Positions 55,046-61,851 of a stretch of DNA of 62,148 bases are shown one piece after another. The notes beneath the pieces were generated by a model. It had not been told where the DNA came from. It made no database searches and worked only from the letters and a program-made list of their open reading frames with translations. The DNA is from a virus, in IMG/VR virus record IMGVR_UViG_3300037010_004533, positions 1-62,148 of that record, one strand, 5' to 3'. Positions within the stretch are counted from its first letter, which is position 1, and every line of letters begins with the position of its first letter. Made by a program: the position numbers and the translations under genes.

Positions 55046-55417
55046 CTAGTAGGAGTGGAAGGGCGCCAGCGTCTCGTCCTGGAAAACCCTGTTGGGCTCA
55101 AAGGCGGGATCCTGCGCCCCCTTCAGGGCGGCCCTGGCGACGATCAGGCTCATCTTCAGGTGCTCGATCTGGCGTTCCTTGCGCCGGATGAGCGACTCCC
55201 GGGCCAGCTCCACCGTGGGGTAGGCGAACCGCTTCCCGTCGCCGTCCAGCACGAAGCGGAGCTTCTCGGCCTTCGGCTGCCACTGGCCCATGGGGCGGCG
55301 CTCGACCCAGGCGCCCTTCGAGGTGCGCCGGACGACCCGGTATTCCTCGAGCCGGATCACCATGGAGCTGTCGTCATAGAGCGGCTCCTCTACGAGGCGA
55401 ATGAGGACTTCAGGCAT
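55046..55417 (-). CDS. Hypothetical protein
   Basis: This 123-residue protein starts PEVLIRLVEEPLYDDSSMVI behind GGGAGGAG. It contains KLRFVLDGDGKRFAYPTVELARESLIRRKERQIEHL and ends in a helical region. A 16-codon frame (55415-55460, PDPSLFDLFGEEPYA) overlaps its start and may be a leader peptide. No family recognised. Confidence 0.6.
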   Translation of the reverse strand: MPEVLIRLVEEPLYDDSSMVIRLEEYRVVRRTSKGAWVERRPMGQWQPKAEKLRFVLDGDGKRFAYPTVELARESLIRRKERQIEHLKMSLIVARAALKGAQDPAFEPNRVFQDETLAPFHSY

Positions 55418-55452
55418 AGGGCTCCTCCCCAAAGAGGTCGAACAGGGACGGG

Positions 55453-56211
55453 TCAGGCATGGGCGCCCTCCAGCCCGTGAATCTTCTCCTGGGCGTTTCG
55501 GAGCAAGGACCGGGACTCGTGGGCCTCCGCCTCCATGCGCCGCATCTTCTGGATCATCTCCTCCATGAGGGCGTCCTTGACGGCCACGGAACGCTCCAGC
55601 TCCTCGCAGGCGGCCCGGAGCTTCTCCAGGTCCCCGCGCAGGGCGTTCTCCCGGATCTCGGAGTCCTCCGCCCGGCGCATGTGGAACTGCGCGTCGGCGG
55701 TGAAGCGGTTCCGCTCGGCGATGAGCTGCTCCACGGCGCCCTCGAAGGTGACGGCCGGATCCGCGCCCATCTTCTCGCGCAGGTCCTGCCGAGTCTCATA
55801 CTCCAGCTCCAGGTCGGTCTTCGCCCTGCGCCCGTTCTGGAGCTGGATCCTGATCGCCTCCACACAGTCGCCCATGTTCCAGTCCTTCGCATGGTCGCCC
55901 AGCATGTCGCGGAGGTCGGCCAGCACCGCCTCCATCGGGGCGGCGTGAGCATAGGTCGAGGGGTCGCCCTTCAGCGGCGGCAGCTCCCCGACGCCCAGCG
56001 CCCACGTCTCGTAGACGCGAGGCTCGAAGGCCTCTTCCAGCTTCACGACCAGCACGGAGAACGGGGTCCAGCGGACCATGAAGAACTCCCCGGCCTTCGG
56101 ATCCTCGCTCTGCGATTCAGTGTAGGCGCGGTCGCGCCCCTTGAAGGTTTCCCCAGCCTTCCGTGCCATCGCCAGCGCGGCGGCATCCTCGGTGATGTTC
56201 ACGAGCCTCAC
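55453..56211 (-). CDS. Coiled-coil protein
   Basis: This 252-residue protein has a mixed N-terminal domain (1-120: GEFFMVRWTPFSVLVVKLEEAFEPRVY) and a long C-terminal coiled coil (about 125-250). The GTG start overlaps the upstream stop. The N-terminal YETWALGVGELPP resembles nothing I know. It heads toward the terminator at 54994. Confidence 0.62.
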   Translation of the reverse strand: MRLVNITEDAAALAMARKAGETFKGRDRAYTESQSEDPKAGEFFMVRWTPFSVLVVKLEEAFEPRVYETWALGVGELPPLKGDPSTYAHAAPMEAVLADLRDMLGDHAKDWNMGDCVEAIRIQLQNGRRAKTDLELEYETRQDLREKMGADPAVTFEGAVEQLIAERNRFTADAQFHMRRAEDSEIRENALRGDLEKLRAACEELERSVAVKDALMEEMIQKMRRMEAEAHESRSLLRNAQEKIHGLEGAHA

Positions 56212-56636
56212 AGTTCCTCTCCCTTGATGGCCGCGATGAAGCGGCAGGCCGGGCAGTCCCGGCGGTTGGACTCTTTCAGGTGGCCGAGCTTGTGCTCGCC
56301 TCCCGGCTTGAAGACCTGCGGCAGCATGTCCTCGACGGCCTTCAGGCGCAGCTCGATGTCGAGCGCCCGGTTTCGCTCATCGCGGCGGGCTTCTTCGGCT
56401 TCCTGCACCCGGCGCATGGCCTCGGCGTGGTAGGTGTCACCCATGGCCTCGTGGAGCTTCTGGCGCAGCTCGTCGAGCCTCCACGGGGTCGAGTCCTCCG
56501 GGCTCCAGCCCGTAGCGATCAGCTCCACAAAGCTCGCCAGGAACTCGTGGTCGCCCATCGCCCAGGCCAGGAACTCCTTCTTCGCCTCGGGGTGTTCGGC
56601 GAAGACCTTCTCGGGGTCCAGCTTCAAGAGGATCAT
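56208..56636 (-). CDS. Hypothetical protein with C-terminal CxxC
   Basis: This 142-residue protein is helical and charged (KVFAEHPEAKKEFLAWAMGDHEFL, RRVQEAEEARRDERNRALDIELRLKAVEDML in parts) and ends in RRDCPACRFIAAIKGEEL. The CPAC pair with upstream His may bind zinc. It overlaps both neighbours by 4 bp. Confidence 0.6.
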   Translation of the reverse strand: MILLKLDPEKVFAEHPEAKKEFLAWAMGDHEFLASFVELIATGWSPEDSTPWRLDELRQKLHEAMGDTYHAEAMRRVQEAEEARRDERNRALDIELRLKAVEDMLPQVFKPGGEHKLGHLKESNRRDCPACRFIAAIKGEEL

Positions 56637-56893
56637 GCCGCCCCCTCGGTCTTCTCGGGCTCGGGCGCGGCGGGCGTGAGCGCGTCTGCGATGGTCCGCA
56701 TCGCCACGGCCTCCTCCTCGAAGGGGTCCAGCACCACGTTCTCGCGGTTCTTCTTCAGCAGGACCGCGTGGGTCCGCTTGTCCTGCCCCTTCCAGATGTG
56801 GGCGAGCTTGCGCCCCCCCTTGCCCTTGAACCACCAGCCCAGCGGGGCCTTGATCCAGGAGAACGGCGGCGCCGTGGGTTGCTTCCTTGCCAT
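56633..56893 (-). CDS. Hypothetical basic protein
   Basis: This 86-residue protein has a Trp- and Lys-rich start (APPFSWIKAPLGWWFKGKGGRKLAHIWKG) that suggests nucleic-acid or membrane contact, and an acidic C-terminus. ATG 56893 is preferred to GTG 56896. It is coupled to both neighbours. Confidence 0.58.
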   Translation of the reverse strand: MARKQPTAPPFSWIKAPLGWWFKGKGGRKLAHIWKGQDKRTHAVLLKKNRENVVLDPFEEEAVAMRTIADALTPAAPEPEKTEGAA

Positions 56894-57528
56894 CACTTCC
56901 CTCCCCGGGCCTTGCGATTGCCCGTGATGTGCTGCTCTCGTAGCTCGTCCATCGCCACAATCCCGATCAGCTCCTCCATGTCCTCGGCGCGGAGGTGCTT
57001 CCAGTTCGGGGTGCCGTCGTTGATCGTCACGAGGTCGAAGTCGATGGCATCGCGCCCCGTGTCGTAGCTGTTTCCGTCGTAGTGCTCGACGAAGATGGCC
57101 TCCTTCAGGCCGAGGCGCCCGGACACCTGCTTCACGATGAACTCGGCCGCGTTCGTGACGCTCGGGCCCGGGTTACCCTGGACCTCGGACATCAGGACCA
57201 GCGGGCCCTTCGGGGTGTCGTAGACGCGGATCCGGCAGGCACCCTCCTTCGGGTATGCCGGCCGTGGGTTGAACGCACAGATGAAGTCCAGGCTCGCCTT
57301 CATGGTGATCTCCTCGATCTTCGGGCCCTCGCTCTCGGGGCCCTTGGTGGAATGGGAATAGGAGTGGCCGCGCCCGCCGCACACCGGCCCGATGCCGGCG
57401 GCGACGGATTCGGGATCAGACAGTGCCCGCCCGCAGATTGAACAGGTTCCCGTGCGCTTCTCGCGCTCGCCGCGCTGGACGACGGGCGGGACCTCTTCCT
57501 CGAATAGGGATGGCTGGATGGTGCTCAT
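56893..57528 (-). CDS. DUF6011-type zinc-ribbon protein
   Basis: This 211-residue protein starts STIQPSLFEEEVPP, then has TGTCSICGRALSDPESVAAGIGPVCGG (about 25-55), the four-Cys signature of DUF6011. The C-terminal domain (80-205) is mixed alpha/beta (RIRVYDTPKGPLVLMSEVQG, EAIFVEHYDGNSYDTGRDAIDF) and unknown. It is the longest gene of this accessory operon. Confidence 0.7.
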   Translation of the reverse strand: MSTIQPSLFEEEVPPVVQRGEREKRTGTCSICGRALSDPESVAAGIGPVCGGRGHSYSHSTKGPESEGPKIEEITMKASLDFICAFNPRPAYPKEGACRIRVYDTPKGPLVLMSEVQGNPGPSVTNAAEFIVKQVSGRLGLKEAIFVEHYDGNSYDTGRDAIDFDLVTINDGTPNWKHLRAEDMEELIGIVAMDELREQHITGNRKARGGK

Positions 57529-57535
57529 GGGCGCC

Positions 57536-57778
57536 TCAACAGAAGGAGACAACGGGCTGCACGGCCTCCTCGGAGAACGGATGAACGTCGTCCTCCTCGG
57601 AGTCGTCCGCGTCCATCCAAGGCCTTCGGCGGTTGGGGAATTTGCTGTTCAGCCTCTTCTCGCGGCGCTTCGCCGCGCAGGACTTCGAGCAGCACTTGGC
57701 CCAGCCCCGCCGAACGTCGGCCTCTCTCGCGTCGAACTTCTGGCCGCAGGTGGAGCAGGTGCGTTGAATCATCGCCAT
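57536..57778 (-). CDS. Small zinc-finger protein
   Basis: This 80-residue protein has CSTCGQKFDAREADVRRGWAKCCSKSCAAKRR, a treble-clef-like zinc site common in small phage proteins, then an acidic C-terminus (DADDSEEDDVHPF). It may bind nucleic acid or a host factor. Confidence 0.72.
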   Translation of the reverse strand: MAMIQRTCSTCGQKFDAREADVRRGWAKCCSKSCAAKRREKRLNSKFPNRRRPWMDADDSEEDDVHPFSEEAVQPVVSFC

Positions 57779-57787
57779 GGCGGGCTC

Positions 57788-57991
57788 CTATGCGATTTTC
57801 CTGTCTCGGATGTGGCCGAGCAGCGTGTCCAGGGTCATGGAGTCCGTGCCCTCGACCTTGCGGCCCTGCGGGTCCTTCAGCCAGTAGCGCCGGTTGCCGT
57901 TCACGCCGGTTTGCCCGACGTGGTGGCCGCTGCCTTCGAGGATCAGCTCCACCGATGCGGCCGTGTGCTTGCGGTTGCCGATGCGGCTCAT
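57788..57991 (-). CDS. Hypothetical protein
   Basis: This 67-residue protein begins SRIGNRKHTAASVELILEGSGHHV and ends TLDTLLGHIRDRKIA. It overlaps the next gene upstream by 4 bp. No family recognised. Confidence 0.58.
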   Translation of the reverse strand: MSRIGNRKHTAASVELILEGSGHHVGQTGVNGNRRYWLKDPQGRKVEGTDSMTLDTLLGHIRDRKIA

Positions 57992-58209
57992 GGCTTCACC
58001 TCGACCTCGTGGAGAATCACCGCATCGCAGCGGCACTTCAGGCCGCACGAGGCGCGGCGGATCCGGTAGCTCTTGCCGGTGATCTCGTCGGTGACGGTGG
58101 AGCGTTCGCCGGATGGGGACGCGGCCCGCTTGCCGGTGACGCGCATGGGCTGGCGTTCTTCGGTGTAGGCGCTCTTGCGCGGGAAGTAGTTCGGCTCCTT
58201 GCTCATCAT
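57988..58209 (-). CDS. Hypothetical protein with CxC
   Basis: This protein of about 73 residues begins SKEPNYFPRKSAYTEE and contains SYRIRRASCGLKCRCDAVILHEVEV. It is basic, with a Cys cluster. It overlaps both neighbours. Confidence 0.58.
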   Translation of the reverse strand: MMSKEPNYFPRKSAYTEERQPMRVTGKRAASPSGERSTVTDEITGKSYRIRRASCGLKCRCDAVILHEVEVKP

Positions 58210-58469
58210 TCGCCTCCGAGCTTGTGCCCGAGCGCCTGCTCGAGCGCGTGGATGGAACGGGCCTCGTCCTGCTGGGCCTGCTCCACGGCGGCCTTCACAG
58301 GGGCGTTGAGCCGGGCCTGCTCGACCTCGTAGTGGACGATCAGGGCCACCGGGAAGGCCAGGAGCGCAAGCCACGCCCCATAGGTCAGGAGCTTCGTCCA
58401 GGGGAGCCCGGCGACGTGGTGCCGCCGGGCATTCTTCAGGGACAGGGAGAGGGTGGCGGCGTGGTTCAC
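58206..58469 (-). CDS. Small membrane protein
   Basis: This 87-residue protein has a GTG start, one transmembrane helix (LLTYGAWLALLAFPVALIVHY, about 27-47) and a C-terminal coiled coil (VEQAQQDEARSIHALEQALG). Its single-helix plan recalls spanins or holin partners, but it lies in the early accessory region. Confidence 0.58.
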   Translation of the reverse strand: MNHAATLSLSLKNARRHHVAGLPWTKLLTYGAWLALLAFPVALIVHYEVEQARLNAPVKAAVEQAQQDEARSIHALEQALGHKLGGE

Positions 58470-58472
58470 GGC

Positions 58473-58805
58473 TCACCTCACGTAGAAGATCGCCACGTCG
58501 GTCGTGCCGGGCAGGTCCGCAGAGGTGAAGGTCGAGGACTCGTATCCCTTCCAGACCTTCTCCCAATCCACGTCGTCCCAGACGAGGGCGTTCCGCATGT
58601 CGTAGGCCAGCCGGGGATTCGCCTCTGCGAAGTGCTCCTCTGCGAAGTCGGCCGCGCTGCTGTAGATGCCCGCGAGGTCCTCCTCGAAGGCGCTCAGGAG
58701 CGAATCCCAATCCTGGCCCATGCACCAGACGGTGCCCACGTTGTCGATCCAGTCGCCGACCAGGGGGTTCGTCACGAAGCCGACGAAGATACGGGGGGTG
58801 TTCAT
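58473..58805 (-). CDS. Hypothetical protein
   Basis: This 110-residue protein contains PRIFVGFVTNPLVGDWIDNVGTVWCMG, acidic helices (FEEDLAGIYSSAADFAEEHF) and WDDVDWEKVWKGYE. It is strongly acidic, like DNA-mimic or inhibitor proteins, but nothing specific supports that. A CTGGCA-loop hairpin lies in its leader. Confidence 0.58.
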   Translation of the reverse strand: MNTPRIFVGFVTNPLVGDWIDNVGTVWCMGQDWDSLLSAFEEDLAGIYSSAADFAEEHFAEANPRLAYDMRNALVWDDVDWEKVWKGYESSTFTSADLPGTTDVAIFYVR

Positions 58806-58829
58806 GGGGCTCTCCTTGCGTAGAGGAAG

Positions 58830-58860
58830 GGGCCCGAGAGGTGCCAGCCTCTCGAGCCCC
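58830..58860 (-). ncRNA. CTGGCA-loop hairpin 3
   Basis: The stem 58835-58841 with 58848-58854, extended outside by GGGC/GCCC, presents CTGGCA in the loop on the minus strand. It lies between the stop at 58870 and the start at 58805. Confidence 0.65.
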
Positions 58861-58869
58861 GGTTTCGGT

Positions 58870-59091
58870 TTACCTTCCGCTCTTGATGATCGTGATCTGG
58901 AACTTCGAGCCGTCGCTCAGGGTGAGCACGAGGCCGGAGTCGGCGGTGAGGACGCCAGCATCCTCGAAGGAGCGGACGGAGTTGAAGGAGACTTCGCGGC
59001 CGGTCGCATCTTCCAGCTCCAGGTTCGCGTCGTCGTTGCAGGTGATGAGGGCCCGGAGGGTCTTCTCGATCTCGGCTGCCGTGGTGCTCAT
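58870..59091 (-). CDS. Hypothetical protein
   Basis: This 73-residue protein begins STTAAEIEKTLRALITCND and contains LELEDATGREVSFNSVRSFEDAG, then LVLTLSDGSKFQITI. Small alpha/beta fold. It is transcribed from operator promoter 7. No family recognised. Confidence 0.6.
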   Translation of the reverse strand: MSTTAAEIEKTLRALITCNDDANLELEDATGREVSFNSVRSFEDAGVLTADSGLVLTLSDGSKFQITIIKSGR

Positions 59092-59124
59092 GGGGTGGTT
59101 CCTCCTTGTTCTATGATATAGTTT

Positions 59125-59139
59125 AGGGCAATATGCCCT
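59125..59139 (-). promoter_or_regulatory. Operator palindrome 7
   Basis: AGGGCA-ATA-TGCCCT lies between TTGCAC (-35) and TAAACT (-10), 17 bp apart, upstream of the gene at 59091. Confidence 0.75.
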
Positions 59140-59166
59140 GTTGTGCAAGGGGGAAACGCAAAAAAC

Positions 59167-59190
59167 TTGCTTAAGTGCAATCTATCACAC
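59167..59190 (-). promoter_or_regulatory. Upstream activator-type block (operator 7)
   Basis: GTGTGATAGATTGCAC with the TTGC-N6-GCAA dyad, 30 bp upstream of operator 7. Same arrangement as four other accessory promoters. Confidence 0.65.
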
Positions 59191-59207
59191 CCCTCAGACC
59201 TGGCGCT

Positions 59208-59807
59208 TCAGCCCGCCTTCTCGAAGTGACGGAGCTGGTCCTCGACCTGCTCCGTCACGTAGCCCAGGCCCAGGAAGCCCCAGCAGGAGTCCACCTCCTC
59301 GCCGGCCTCGTCCTCGATCACGTAGCCATAGCACTCGCCGCGCAGGTATCGGTCATACTCCTCGACCTCGTTCCGCAGGTAGCCCTCGACGCGCTCGCGG
59401 AGCTTCTTCGAGATTCGCTTCGCGCCGTATTCCTCGCGGATCCGCTTGGCCGAGACGAAGATGAGCCCCACCTGCCCGGAGTCCCAGGGGCAGGAGAACG
59501 GCCCAGTGCTCATCGTGATGCCGCTGTGGTCGTAGAGGTAGAGCGGCAGGATGATAGCGCCCGGGTGGTCGCGGAGGATGGCCTTCTCCATGTCGTCCCA
59601 GCCGTTGAAGTCGCCGGATCGGTAGCCGTGGTCCTTGTCGCCCAGCTCGTAGCGCCGGTGGAAGCAGACCATCGTGCCGATGTTGTCCCACTCGCGTGGG
59701 TTGCAGCCGTCCTCGTCGGAGAGGATCCGGCCTGTGTGCCCGCCCAGCAGCAGGGTCTTCACGGCGCCGTCACGGCCGCCGTCGTGGCTTTCGATCTTCT
59801 TGGTCAT
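59208..59807 (-). CDS. Conserved phage protein of unknown function
   Basis: This 199-residue protein contains WDNIGTMVCFHRRYELGDKDHG, AIILPLYLYDHSGITMSTGPFSCPWDSGQVG, and YGYVIEDEAGEEVDSCWGFLG. These segments recur in a widespread phage protein family whose role is not known. AAGGAG precedes the ATG. A long leader carries a CTGGCA-loop hairpin. Confidence 0.75.
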   Translation of the reverse strand: MTKKIESHDGGRDGAVKTLLLGGHTGRILSDEDGCNPREWDNIGTMVCFHRRYELGDKDHGYRSGDFNGWDDMEKAILRDHPGAIILPLYLYDHSGITMSTGPFSCPWDSGQVGLIFVSAKRIREEYGAKRISKKLRERVEGYLRNEVEEYDRYLRGECYGYVIEDEAGEEVDSCWGFLGLGYVTEQVEDQLRHFEKAG

Positions 59808-59888
59808 GGTGTTCTCCTTGGTTCGGGTTTAGGGATGGGGTCAGGGCTCCGCAGAAAGGGGTCTGTGGACTGCCGAAGGGGAGAGAAG

Positions 59889-59916
59889 GGGGGAGAGGGT
59901 GCCAGCCCTCTCCCCC
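59889..59916 (-). ncRNA. CTGGCA-loop hairpin 4
   Basis: A perfect 11-bp stem (59889-59899 with 59906-59916) with the six-base loop CTGGCA on the minus strand starts 4 bp after the stop of the 32-residue gene. It has no T run. Confidence 0.7.
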
Positions 59917-59920
59917 GCTC

Positions 59921-60019
59921 TCAGATCAAGGCCGGTAATGAGTCACGCGCAAGGTGGGACGCATGGGCGCGGGGCTTCATGCGGTGGGCGGCGTGACGGT
60001 TGCGGACAGCGAAGCTCAT
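59921..60019 (-). CDS. Very small basic protein
   Basis: This 32-residue frame starts SFAVRNRHAAHRMKPRAHA behind a strong AAGGAGG site and is the first frame after operator promoter 8. It is rich in Arg and His. It may be a leader peptide for the gene at 59807 or a real small protein. Confidence 0.5.
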   Translation of the reverse strand: MSFAVRNRHAAHRMKPRAHASHLARDSLPALI

Positions 60020-60065
60020 GGCTTCCTCCTTGCGCTGTAGTCGGGATTGACTACAGTTATAGTAA

Positions 60066-60080
60066 AGGGCAGAATGCCCT
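60066..60080 (-). promoter_or_regulatory. Operator palindrome 8
   Basis: AGGGCA-GAA-TGCCCT lies between TTGCTT (-35) and TACTAT (-10), upstream of the frame at 60019. Confidence 0.72.
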
Positions 60081-60106
60081 AAAAGCAAGGAAGAAGTGCA
60101 AGAATC

Positions 60107-60130
60107 TTGCTATTGTGCAATCAGTCACAC
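60107..60130 (-). promoter_or_regulatory. Upstream activator-type block (operator 8)
   Basis: GTGTGACTGATTGCAC with TTGC-N6-GCAA. Here the TGA of GTGTGA is also the stop codon of the gene ending at 60125. Confidence 0.65.
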
Positions 60131-60361
60131 CGCCGGGAGTAGCGCGGCCACCTGCTCCGGGGCGCGGGCCAGCAGAAGGTTCACACCCTTCCGGTGCGGC
60201 TCCTGGCTCCAGGCGTCGAGCTGCTGGAAGACCAGGGCCAGCTTCTCGGCCGGGCCCTCGATGTAGGTCTTTCGGATCCGCACGGAGCCGGGCATCTCGT
60301 GAGTCGCGGCCCAGGCCTCGACGGCGGCGGACATGGCGGCATTCAGGGCAATTCGTTCCAT
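60125..60361 (-). CDS. Hypothetical protein
   Basis: This 78-residue protein contains ERIALNAAMSAAVEAWAATHEM and EKLALVFQQLDAWSQEPHRKGV. It is alpha/beta and compact. It lies 4 bp after the gene at 60366. No family recognised. Confidence 0.6.
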   Translation of the reverse strand: MERIALNAAMSAAVEAWAATHEMPGSVRIRKTYIEGPAEKLALVFQQLDAWSQEPHRKGVNLLLARAPEQVAALLPAV

Positions 60362-60365
60362 GAGT

Positions 60366-60737
60366 TCAGGTCCTCGAGTCGATGAAGTGCATGGCGGCAT
60401 CCTCAGCGGCCTCCGGCAGCGCCAAGGGCCCGAAGGCCTTCCCGAGCGTGTGGGCGACGTAGCCGCCCGGCACCTGTTCCAGGCGAATGAGAATGGACCG
60501 ATACACCAGGGGAGGCATCTGTCGCTCCGATTGGTCGATGGTCCGGGCCAAGCGCAGCAGGCCGGCCAGGGCCTCCATACTGTCCTCGTTGTGGAAGGCA
60601 ACGCCACGGCGCCGCAGCTCGCGCTTGATGACGCAGCGTTCGCGGGCGACCTCTGCGAGGATCAGCACCTCGCCCTGAGCGGCGACGAGGGAGATGCCCG
60701 GCAGGCTTGGGCCATGGGAGCGGTGGACGAAGCTCAT
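60366..60737 (-). CDS. Hypothetical protein
   Basis: This 123-residue protein begins SFVHRSHGPSLPGISLVAAQGEVLILAE, with further helical segments (DSMEALAGLLRLARTIDQSE) and an end with AHTLGKAFGPLALPEAAED. It overlaps the HTPGPW gene by 4 bp. No family recognised. Confidence 0.6.
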   Translation of the reverse strand: MSFVHRSHGPSLPGISLVAAQGEVLILAEVARERCVIKRELRRRGVAFHNEDSMEALAGLLRLARTIDQSERQMPPLVYRSILIRLEQVPGGYVAHTLGKAFGPLALPEAAEDAAMHFIDSRT

Positions 60738-61045
60738 GCGCCCCCCTTCGCCTTAGCGATGGCGGCGCTGGCGATGCCAGCAAGCCGACCGGCCATCGTG
60801 TCAGCCTTCGCCCATGGCGCTACGTTGCGGAGAATCTCCTCCAGGGCCTCCAGGAGAGCCGGCGCGGAAGCAATCAGCCGAGCATCGGCCATCACCAGCT
60901 CGTCGTCTTCGGGAATGCCGCCGAGGCCCCCGCAGTCGGCCACGAAGCGCTTCCGGTCCACCGTGTAGACGCAAACCGAATTGGACAGGATCCGCTCGTC
61001 CACGCGCCACGGGCCCGGCGTGTGCTTCAATTCGTTCATGGTCAT
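60734..61045 (-). CDS. HTPGPW-family small phage protein
   Basis: This 103-residue protein has LKHTPGPWRVDE at the start, ADARLIASAPALLEALEEIL in the middle and a terminal IASAAIAKAKGGA. It is the second intact member of a three-copy family in this window. GGAGGA precedes the ATG at 61045. Confidence 0.72.
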   Translation of the reverse strand: MTMNELKHTPGPWRVDERILSNSVCVYTVDRKRFVADCGGLGGIPEDDELVMADARLIASAPALLEALEEILRNVAPWAKADTMAGRLAGIASAAIAKAKGGA

Positions 61046-61046
61046 G

Positions 61047-61277
61047 TCAGTCCTCCTCAGGAAGAAGTACGCCGCCGTCCGTCTCCCAGGACGCGGGGCT
61101 CAGGGTCAGGTCGCCGCCCTGGCCGGACCAGTCGCAGCCGTTGCAGTAGGCCTCGCTCGTTTCGTCCCATGTGATCGGCTCGGCGTCCTCGACGCCTTGC
61201 TCCGTGGGATGGGCGGCGGCCTTGCCGATCACCTTCACATCCTCGCTACCGCATTTGGGGCACTTGTAGGTCTGCAT
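61047..61277 (-). CDS. Zinc-ribbon protein
   Basis: This 76-residue protein has CPKCGSEDVKVIG at the start and EAYCNGCDWSGQGG in the middle, a standard two-CxxC zinc ribbon. Similar small ribbons are frequent in phage accessory regions. Its target is unknown. Confidence 0.75.
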   Translation of the reverse strand: MQTYKCPKCGSEDVKVIGKAAAHPTEQGVEDAEPITWDETSEAYCNGCDWSGQGGDLTLSPASWETDGGVLLPEED

Positions 61278-61278
61278 C

Positions 61279-61560
61279 TCAGTTCTCCTCGGCCTGGGCG
61301 GCTTCTTCGTTCCAGAAGCGCTCGGCGCTCATGATCGGGGCCATCGAGTAATTGCCGTGGGGGCGGACCTGCTCGACCGTTCCATCCATCACCGTGAAGA
61401 TGCGGAGCGTCTTGCCCTCGTCGGTCGTGATGGTCTTCGCGGTGCGCTTCACGACCGTCATCTCGAAGATCGTGTCGTAGTCGCACAGGCTCCGGCACCA
61501 GTAGGTCTTGCCGACTTCGAAGCGGGTGAAGCGGTCGAAGCTGACGATCTCGTGGTTCAT
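61279..61560 (-). CDS. Hypothetical protein
   Basis: This 93-residue protein is beta-rich: RFEVGKTYWCRSLCDYDTIFEMTVVKRTAKTITTDEGKTLRIFTV in short strands, then SAERFWNEEAAQAEEN. It is the first gene after operator promoter 9; a longer upstream frame only translates the promoter. No family recognised. Confidence 0.62.
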   Translation of the reverse strand: MNHEIVSFDRFTRFEVGKTYWCRSLCDYDTIFEMTVVKRTAKTITTDEGKTLRIFTVMDGTVEQVRPHGNYSMAPIMSAERFWNEEAAQAEEN

Positions 61561-61583
61561 TTCGTTCTCCTCAATATAAATAT

Positions 61584-61598
61584 AGGGCATGGTGCCCT
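61584..61598 (-). promoter_or_regulatory. Operator palindrome 9
   Basis: AGGGCA-TGG-TGCCCT lies between TTGTTT (-35) and TATATT (-10), 16 bp apart, upstream of the gene at 61560. Confidence 0.75.
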
Positions 61599-61624
61599 AT
61601 AAACAAGGGGAAAACGCAAAAAAC

Positions 61625-61648
61625 TTGCGATAGTGCAATCTGTCACAC
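61625..61648 (-). promoter_or_regulatory. Upstream activator-type block (operator 9)
   Basis: GTGTGACAGATTGCAC with TTGC-N6-GCAA. The following 20 bp (with TTTTTTGCG) are nearly identical to those at operator 7. Confidence 0.65.
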
Positions 61649-61663
61649 GTTTACGGGGTGACA

Positions 61664-61691
61664 AGAAAAGCGCCGAGCAGATGCTCGGCGC
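61664..61691 (-). terminator. Intrinsic terminator
   Basis: A perfect 10-bp stem (61670-61679 with 61682-61691) is followed on the minus strand by TTTTCTTG. It terminates the gene that enters from the right end. The remaining bases to 61851 hold no gene that I can support. Confidence 0.85.
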
Positions 61692-61851
61692 CGTCAGGGA
61701 CACTACCAACAAACGTGTAACGAGCCGCCATTTCTCCCGGACACGCGGCGCCGTTCCCGTGACTTTGATTCTGTGACGGGTTGCAAGACTCGAAATCGCC
61801 CGAATCGGGCTCACTTTTGGGGTGTCACGCAATCCCTCGTTTGTGGAACGT

